Assembly (NCBI GenBank): GCA_027067085.1
Contig: JAMOMM010000506.1
Location: 1-5,966 of the forward strand
Length of the DNA: 5,966 nucleotides
DNA from: Hyphomicrobiales bacterium
GTDB taxonomy: Bacteria > Pseudomonadota > Alphaproteobacteria > Rhizobiales > Aestuariivirgaceae
Reading direction: 5' to 3'
Shown here: positions 1-3,715 of the stretch, piece by piece
How positions within the stretch are numbered: position 1 is the stretch's first letter
Layout of the letters: each line of letters starts with the position of its first letter
The notes under the pieces: model-generated
What the model saw: the letters and a program-made list of their open reading frames with translations, nothing else
What the model was told of the DNA's origin: nothing
Database searches by the model: none
Made by a program: the position numbers and the translations under genes

Positions 1-2
1 GG

Positions 3-731
3 GCAAATGAAGTCCAGTGTTTTAGCACCTTAAAGGTTGCGGTTTTATCGACAGGTGATGAAGTCATTCGTCCCGGACAAGATTTAAAAGACGGCCAAAT
101 ATATGATTCTAACTTTCACCTTCTAAACGGCTTGGCCGCATCCAACGATATAGAGCTTCATGACGTAGGCGTTTTGGCTGATGATGAGGAATTGATTTTC
201 AGCACCATAGAGACCCTCTCCAAACAATATGATGTCATCCTTTCAACGGGTGGTGCCAGTGTTGGCGATAAAGATTTCATCATTGCTGCAATGCAAACTT
301 TAGGCACACTCCATTCTTGGAAAATCGCCATCAAGCCTGGTCGCCCCTTAGCCATCGGCCAAATTGGCCGCGCGTTATTCCTTGGGCTTCCTGGCAATCC
401 CGTTGCCGCTTTTAACACGTGGTTGTTATTTGCCTTACCAATTTTTGCCCGCATGCAAGGGGCGACTTGGCAACCACCGCAACGTTTTCTTGTTCCAGCA
501 GGGTTTGCAATGCCCTCCAAAAAAACTGGGCGGCGTGAGTTTTTGCGCGGCTGGATTGATAATTCAAGCGGCACACCCATTGTGCAAAAGTTCCAAAAAG
601 ATGGTTCTGGCATCATATCAGGCTTAACCAAAGCAACGGGCTTAATCGAATTAAACGAAGCCCTTTCCAGCGTCCAAACAGGAGACCTTGTGCCGTTCAT
701 TCCGTTCAGCGAATTTGGCATCACGTCGTAA
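3..731 (+). CDS. moeA: Molybdopterin molybdenumtransferase MoeA, 5'-truncated by window edge
   Basis: MoeA inserts molybdate into adenylylated molybdopterin, the last common step of molybdenum-cofactor synthesis in the cytoplasm. The frame is open from the first bases, and 242 residues are visible of the roughly 400 usual for the family, so the N-terminal domains lie upstream. The visible part begins inside the MPT-binding (MoCF_biosynth) domain. It shows LSTGDEV at visible residues 15-21, with the Glu known to be essential in E. coli MoeA (E20 here). It also shows GQIYDSN, TGGASVGDKD (82-91), KPGRP (111-115) and GLPGNP (128-133), all hallmark MoeA motifs. The C-terminal domain IV follows, from about residue 160 (FLVPAGF) to the end, and is intact. 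An internal TTG at 132 is not the start, because homology continues upstream of it. No convincing terminator follows, so read-through toward the next gene 91 nt downstream is possible. Family assignment is very secure; the upstream limit is not visible. Confidence 0.94.
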   Translation, partial: ANEVQCFSTLKVAVLSTGDEVIRPGQDLKDGQIYDSNFHLLNGLAASNDIELHDVGVLADDEELIFSTIETLSKQYDVILSTGGASVGDKDFIIAAMQTLGTLHSWKIAIKPGRPLAIGQIGRALFLGLPGNPVAAFNTWLLFALPIFARMQGATWQPPQRFLVPAGFAMPSKKTGRREFLRGWIDNSSGTPIVQKFQKDGSGIISGLTKATGLIELNEALSSVQTGDLVPFIPFSEFGITS

Positions 732-782
732 AATACCTGTTTTTGTCGCAAAGCCTCAAGCTGGTTAAGCTGACCGTTTTAT

Positions 783-793
783 TGTAATTTACA
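783..793. promoter_or_regulatory. Small palindrome, possible operator before the dehydrogenase gene
   Basis: TGTAA-T-TTACA is a perfect inverted repeat with 5-bp arms and a one-base centre. It sits 30 nt before the start codon and 16 nt before the Shine-Dalgarno, in the A+T-rich part of the moeA-dehydrogenase gap. This shape and position fit a dimeric repressor or activator site. A palindrome this short can easily arise by chance in about 90 nt of A+T-rich sequence, and no matching promoter boxes with good spacing were found. Confidence 0.2.
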
Positions 794-808
794 TAAAGTT
801 TTTGATCT

Positions 809-815
809 GAAGGAA
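809..815 (+). promoter_or_regulatory. Ribosome binding site of the dehydrogenase gene
   Basis: GAAGGAA lies 7 nt before the ATG at 823, a good Shine-Dalgarno match at standard spacing. It supports that ATG as the start, as does the FAD-binding motif beginning at residue 8. Confidence 0.7.
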
Positions 816-822
816 TTTCATC

Positions 823-3333
823 ATGAAAACCCATGCGCGTGCGGTCGTCATCGGAGGTGGTATTGTTGGAGTAGGCACGCTTTACGCCTTGGCTCAAAAA
901 GGCTGGAGCGATATTGTTTTGCTAGAACGCAACGAGCTAACATCAGGCTCCACATGGCATGCCGCTGGGTTGTTGCCCTTGTTCAACATGAGCTATTCTG
1001 TTGGTAAAATTCATCAAAACTCCGTTGAGCTATATGAGCGTTTAGAACAAGAAACGGGCCAACACGTTGGCCTTCGCCAAGTCTCAAACATCCGCATGGC
1101 ACAAACACCAGACCGCATGGACGAATTTAAATACTATGCAGGAATAGCTGAAACCATTGGCGTTGAAGTCAATGTTCTAACACCGCAACAAATCAAAGAA
1201 ATTTGGCCCCTATGTAATACTGATGGCATTCTTGGTGCCATTCAACACCCACGCGATGGTTATGTGCAACCAGCCGATGTAACCCAAGCCATGGCCAAAG
1301 GCGCACGCAATGGTGGCGCTGAAATTTACCGTAATACCCGCGTTATTTCTATTGAGCAAAAACCCAATGACGAATGGCTGGTCAAAACCGATAAGGGTGA
1401 CATCACTTGCGAACACCTCATCACCGCAACAGGCAACTTTGTCCGTCAAACAGGCGATATGCTCGGCCTTGATATTCCCGTCATTCCAGTTGAACACCAA
1501 TATCTCGTCACTGAACCCATCCCCGAAATCTTAGAGCGCCAAGCCCAAGGCTTGCCTGAAATGGGTGTCCTACGCGATGCAGATTCAGCTTGGTATATGC
1601 GCGAAGAAGCGGGCGGCCTCATCCTTGGCCCATACGAAAACGGCGCACCCGTTTGCTATGTTGATGGCCCAGAACAAGACGCTGAATACGAACTCTTCCA
1701 AGAAGACCTTGAGCGTTTAGAGCCATATATTGAAGCGTGTATGGAACGCGTGCCAACCTTTGGCCAAGTCGGCATCAAAAAAGTTTACAACGGGGCAATT
1801 TGCTATACGCCCGATGGATCACCTATCATTGGCCCTGCATGGGGCAAGAAAAACTTATGGCTCAATGAAGGCCATTCTTTTGGCATAACCGCAGCTGGCG
1901 GTGCTGGCTGGCAATTGGCTGAATGGATTGTTGATGGTGAACCCACCATTGATATGATGGGCGTTGATCCGCGCCGCTTTGGTCCATATGCCTCGCGCGG
2001 ATATTTGAAAGAAAAGAACGAAGAAGCCTATCGCAACGTCTTCACCCCCCATTACCCTGATGAAGAACGCGCCGCAGCCCGCGCCCTTAAACAGTCCCCT
2101 TGCCATGACCGCATGAAGGCACTTGGTGCTGTGTTCGGTTCTGTTTATGGCTGGGACCGCCCCAACTGGTTTGCGCCACAAGGCTATGGCTTTGATGAAA
2201 GCGAAATCGAGCTGCCAGACGTGATCGTTAATAAAAATCACCCACCAGCGCAGGACGGTGAAAAAATCAAAGAGATATGGTCGTTCCGCCGCTCGAACTA
2301 TTTTGAACACGTTGGCAACGAGATTAAAAACGTCACGCAAAACGCTGGCCTTTTAGATATGAACGCCTTTGCCAAATATATGGTTACGGGCGCTGATGCC
2401 GAACAATGGCTCAATGCAACCCTAGCCAACAAAATCCCTAAAGCCATTGGCCGCGTTGGCCTTTGCCATTTACTCACCACCCAAGGCGGCGTGCGCTCTG
2501 AATTTACCGTTTATAAAATGGCCCAAGGCCAGTATTATTTGGTCGGACCAGGTGCCTTTGAACGCCACGATTGGGACTGTTTAAGCAAAGCATTGCCCAC
2601 GGGGTTGGATGTAAAACTAGAACTCATCACCACCCAACAAGGTGTGCTGGTTTTAGCTGGCCCGCGCTCACGCGACATCTTGCAAAAGCTAACCGATACT
2701 GATCTTTCAAACGACAATTTCAAATGGCTCACTGGCAAGCCAATCAATGTTGGCATTGCCCAAGCCCACGCATTACGCGTCAACTTTGTTGGCGAATTGG
2801 GCTGGGAACTTCACCACCCCATTGAAATGCAAAATGCCATTTTTGATTTGGTCATGGAAGCTGGCGCTGAGTTTGGCCTTAAACCATTTGGCATCCGAGC
2901 CATGACCTCCATGGCGATTGAAAAGTCATATCGCCTGATCGGCCGCGAGCTTTCCATTGAATATTCAGCCTATGAATCTGGCCTTGATCGTTTCGTCCAC
3001 CCAGACAAAGGCCCGTTCATTGGTCGCGATGCGTTAGTCAAACGTCACGAAAAAGGCGATGAATGGAAATACATCACCATGGAAATTCACGGCATTACAG
3101 ATGTTGATGCCCGTGGCTCTGAAGCCATTTATCAAGATGGCACTCTTGTTGGGCGCGCAACGTCTGGCGGTTATGGCTGGCGAGTTGAAAAGTCCTTAGC
3201 CCTTGCTATGGTGAAACCTGAATTTGGCGCAACAGGCACAAAGCTTCAAATCAAAATTCTGGGTGATTTATACGAGGCAACGGTGATTGATGAATCACCA
3301 TTTGATGGCCAAAACGCTCGTCTTAGAGGTTAA
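823..3333 (+). CDS. FAD-dependent dimethylglycine/sarcosine dehydrogenase family protein with GcvT half
   Basis: This is a complete 836-aa protein, about the length of the mature mitochondrial dimethylglycine dehydrogenase (DMGDH). The family oxidatively demethylates N-methyl glycines and passes the one-carbon unit to tetrahydrofolate held by the C-terminal half. Residues 1-370 are the DAO-type FAD domain: the dinucleotide motif GGGIVG at 11-16, a ribose-binding Glu at 35, and STWHAAGL at 43-50. The His of that motif (H46) aligns with the covalently flavinylated His of mammalian DMGDH. HSFGITAAGGAG at 351-362 closes the FAD domain. Residues 370-435 form the linker FAO domain. From about 490 to 715 is the GcvT folate-binding domain, with LLDMNAFAKY (510-519), GRVGLCHLLT (543-552), FVGELGWELH (655-664) and IRAMTSMAIEK (691-701). 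A GcvT C-terminal barrel follows, including VGRATSGGYGW (776-786). No signal peptide is visible, so it is probably cytoplasmic. No electron-transfer flavoprotein, sarcosine oxidase or glycine-cleavage genes adjoin it. The exact substrate (dimethylglycine, sarcosine or a related methylamine) cannot be decided from sequence alone, so no symbol is given. Confidence 0.9.
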   Translation: MKTHARAVVIGGGIVGVGTLYALAQKGWSDIVLLERNELTSGSTWHAAGLLPLFNMSYSVGKIHQNSVELYERLEQETGQHVGLRQVSNIRMAQTPDRMDEFKYYAGIAETIGVEVNVLTPQQIKEIWPLCNTDGILGAIQHPRDGYVQPADVTQAMAKGARNGGAEIYRNTRVISIEQKPNDEWLVKTDKGDITCEHLITATGNFVRQTGDMLGLDIPVIPVEHQYLVTEPIPEILERQAQGLPEMGVLRDADSAWYMREEAGGLILGPYENGAPVCYVDGPEQDAEYELFQEDLERLEPYIEACMERVPTFGQVGIKKVYNGAICYTPDGSPIIGPAWGKKNLWLNEGHSFGITAAGGAGWQLAEWIVDGEPTIDMMGVDPRRFGPYASRGYLKEKNEEAYRNVFTPHYPDEERAAARALKQSPCHDRMKALGAVFGSVYGWDRPNWFAPQGYGFDESEIELPDVIVNKNHPPAQDGEKIKEIWSFRRSNYFEHVGNEIKNVTQNAGLLDMNAFAKYMVTGADAEQWLNATLANKIPKAIGRVGLCHLLTTQGGVRSEFTVYKMAQGQYYLVGPGAFERHDWDCLSKALPTGLDVKLELITTQQGVLVLAGPRSRDILQKLTDTDLSNDNFKWLTGKPINVGIAQAHALRVNFVGELGWELHHPIEMQNAIFDLVMEAGAEFGLKPFGIRAMTSMAIEKSYRLIGRELSIEYSAYESGLDRFVHPDKGPFIGRDALVKRHEKGDEWKYITMEIHGITDVDARGSEAIYQDGTLVGRATSGGYGWRVEKSLALAMVKPEFGATGTKLQIKILGDLYEATVIDESPFDGQNARLRG

Positions 3334-3415
3334 GTTGCAAAAACTTACAAAAACAACCAACTAAATGGCCTCTATACACCATATGGCGTAAGACAGGGTG
3401 AAACTGAAACTTTAT

Positions 3416-3451
3416 GGTTTCCTCAATGATTGCAATCTGCGGTTTCCTCAA
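3416..3451 (+). repeat. Direct repeat GGTTTCCTCAA x2 flanking a perfect palindrome
   Basis: The 11-mer GGTTTCCTCAA occurs at 3416-3426 and again at 3441-3451, 25 nt apart start to start. The perfect 10-bp palindrome GATTGCAATC (3428-3437) sits between them. The repeats may be RNA elements competing for the upstream GAAAC segments (3400-3404, 3406-3410). Alternatively they may be DNA half-sites for a regulator. Confidence 0.5.
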
Positions 3452-3470
3452 GAGACCAAAGACCTATCAG

Positions 3471-3503
3471 GAAGCCAAGTTTCACCTTTACCCACTTGGC
3501 TTC
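3471..3503 (+). other. Perfect 10-bp hairpin upstream of the terminator
   Basis: GAAGCCAAGT (3471-3480) and ACTTGGCTTC (3494-3503) are exact reverse complements with a 13-nt loop. Loop bases 3481-3488 are complementary to 3395-3402, so a loop-to-upstream pseudoknot is possible. No T-run follows, so this is not itself a terminator. It ends 4 nt before the terminator stem. Confidence 0.6.
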
Positions 3504-3507
3504 AAAT

Positions 3508-3566
3508 AACCGGGATAAGCGCCAATTGATCCAACAACCCTTGGCACTTTCCCGGTTTTTATTTTT
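3508..3566 (+). terminator. Strong rho-independent terminator with a 16-bp stem
   Basis: AACCGGGA (3508-3515) pairs with TCCCGGTT (3550-3557). After a one-base bulge (T3516), AAG (3517-3519) pairs with CTT (3547-3549). After a single C-A mismatch, GCCAA (3521-3525) pairs with TTGGC (3541-3545), leaving a 15-nt loop. The stem is followed by TTTATTTTT (3558-3566). This is a convincing + strand intrinsic terminator. It lies 175 nt after the dehydrogenase stop, so it ends either that transcript with a long 3' UTR or a separate small RNA. Confidence 0.8.
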
Positions 3567-3657
3567 CAGACAAATTATTTCACTGCATTCTGCAAAAACA
3601 TCACATCATTACCCGTTTCTTTACGTTTTTGCTGCATTTTGTATCCAATTCGTTTTA

Positions 3658-3679
3658 CGCCTTGGTTTTTCTCAAGGCG
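3658..3679 (+). other. 7-bp hairpin in the leader of the cyclic-di-GMP gene
   Basis: CGCCTTG (3658-3664) and CAAGGCG (3673-3679) are perfect complements with an 8-nt loop (GTTTTTCT). It ends 24 nt before the Shine-Dalgarno of the next gene and lacks a T-run, so it is not a terminator. It may stabilise the leader mRNA or, as DNA, be a protein-binding inverted repeat. Confidence 0.45.
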
Positions 3680-3703
3680 GTTCAAACAGCGTTTGTATGT
3701 TTT

Positions 3704-3707
3704 GGAG
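3704..3707 (+). promoter_or_regulatory. Shine-Dalgarno that decides a TTG start
   Basis: GGAG, in the context TTTGGAG, lies 8 nt before the TTG at 3716. No in-frame ATG or GTG occurs between the upstream stop (TGA at 3527) and the PAS domain. This site is therefore the main reason for choosing TTG 3716 as the start. Confidence 0.55.
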
Positions 3708-3715
3708 TATTTGTT

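Larger units (their letters stand above)
3395..3566 (+). ncRNA. Candidate structured RNA: dehydrogenase 3' UTR or independent small RNA ending at a terminator
   Basis: Bases 3395-3405 (AGGGTGAAACT) can pair with 3478-3488 (AGTTTCACCTT) over 11 bp, with one G-U. They enclose two local hairpins that fit the same fold. One is GAAAC 3406-3410 with GTTTC 3417-3421. The other is GGTTTC 3441-3446 with GAGACC 3452-3457, with one G-U and loop CTCAA. A further stem, 3471-3477 with 3497-3503, would make a pseudoknot with the long-range helix. The segment ends in the terminator at 3508-3566, giving an RNA of about 170-190 nt. The complementarities are visible directly; that they form one functional RNA is inference. 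It matches no RNA class I recognise. It could be a dehydrogenase 3' UTR, a separate small RNA, or an attenuator. Confidence 0.35.
3334..3715 (+). other. 382-nt gap without a convincing gene but rich in RNA structure
   Basis: No reading frame here resembles a protein. The longest frame across it (3430-3816) runs through a terminator and overlaps the start of a well-supported gene in another frame. From 5' to 3' the gap holds an A+T-rich tail after the dehydrogenase stop and a complex of complementary segments (3395-3503). It then holds a strong intrinsic terminator (3508-3566), a T-rich stretch, a 7-bp hairpin (3658-3679) and a Shine-Dalgarno (3704-3707). The promoter of the downstream gene is presumably between about 3567 and 3690, but I could not place its boxes. 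Confidence 0.7.

Noticed and set aside
132..134. TTG as the start of moeA
   Set aside because: Conserved MoeA sequence (LSTGDEV, GQIYDSN) continues upstream in the same frame to the window edge.
158..751. A 197-residue reading frame antisense to moeA
   Set aside because: It lies opposite conserved MoeA coding sequence and shows no recognisable motifs, so it is a shadow frame. The same reasoning removes the other minus-strand frames inside the dehydrogenase and EAL genes.
732..782. Terminator after moeA (AGCT-GGTTA-AGCT near 759)
   Set aside because: The stem is 4 bp with no adjacent T-run, so read-through cannot be excluded and no terminator is called.
770..795. Sigma-70 promoter CTGACC / TACATA before the dehydrogenase
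   Set aside because: The spacer would be only 14 nt and the -35 match is poor, so there is no basis to call it.
3331..3347. Hairpin TAAGTT-GCAAA-AACTTA over the dehydrogenase stop codon
   Set aside because: It is only six mostly A-T pairs with no following T-run, so it is too weak to call a terminator.
3380..3480. Known riboswitch (FMN, c-di-GMP-I, cobalamin, TPP, SAM-II)
   Set aside because: CAGGGTGAAA recalls the FMN element, but the required following core (ATTCCC-ACCGGCGGT type) is absent. The c-di-GMP GGGCAAACC and ACGCAAAGC-type cores, the B12 box and the TPP core were also not found.
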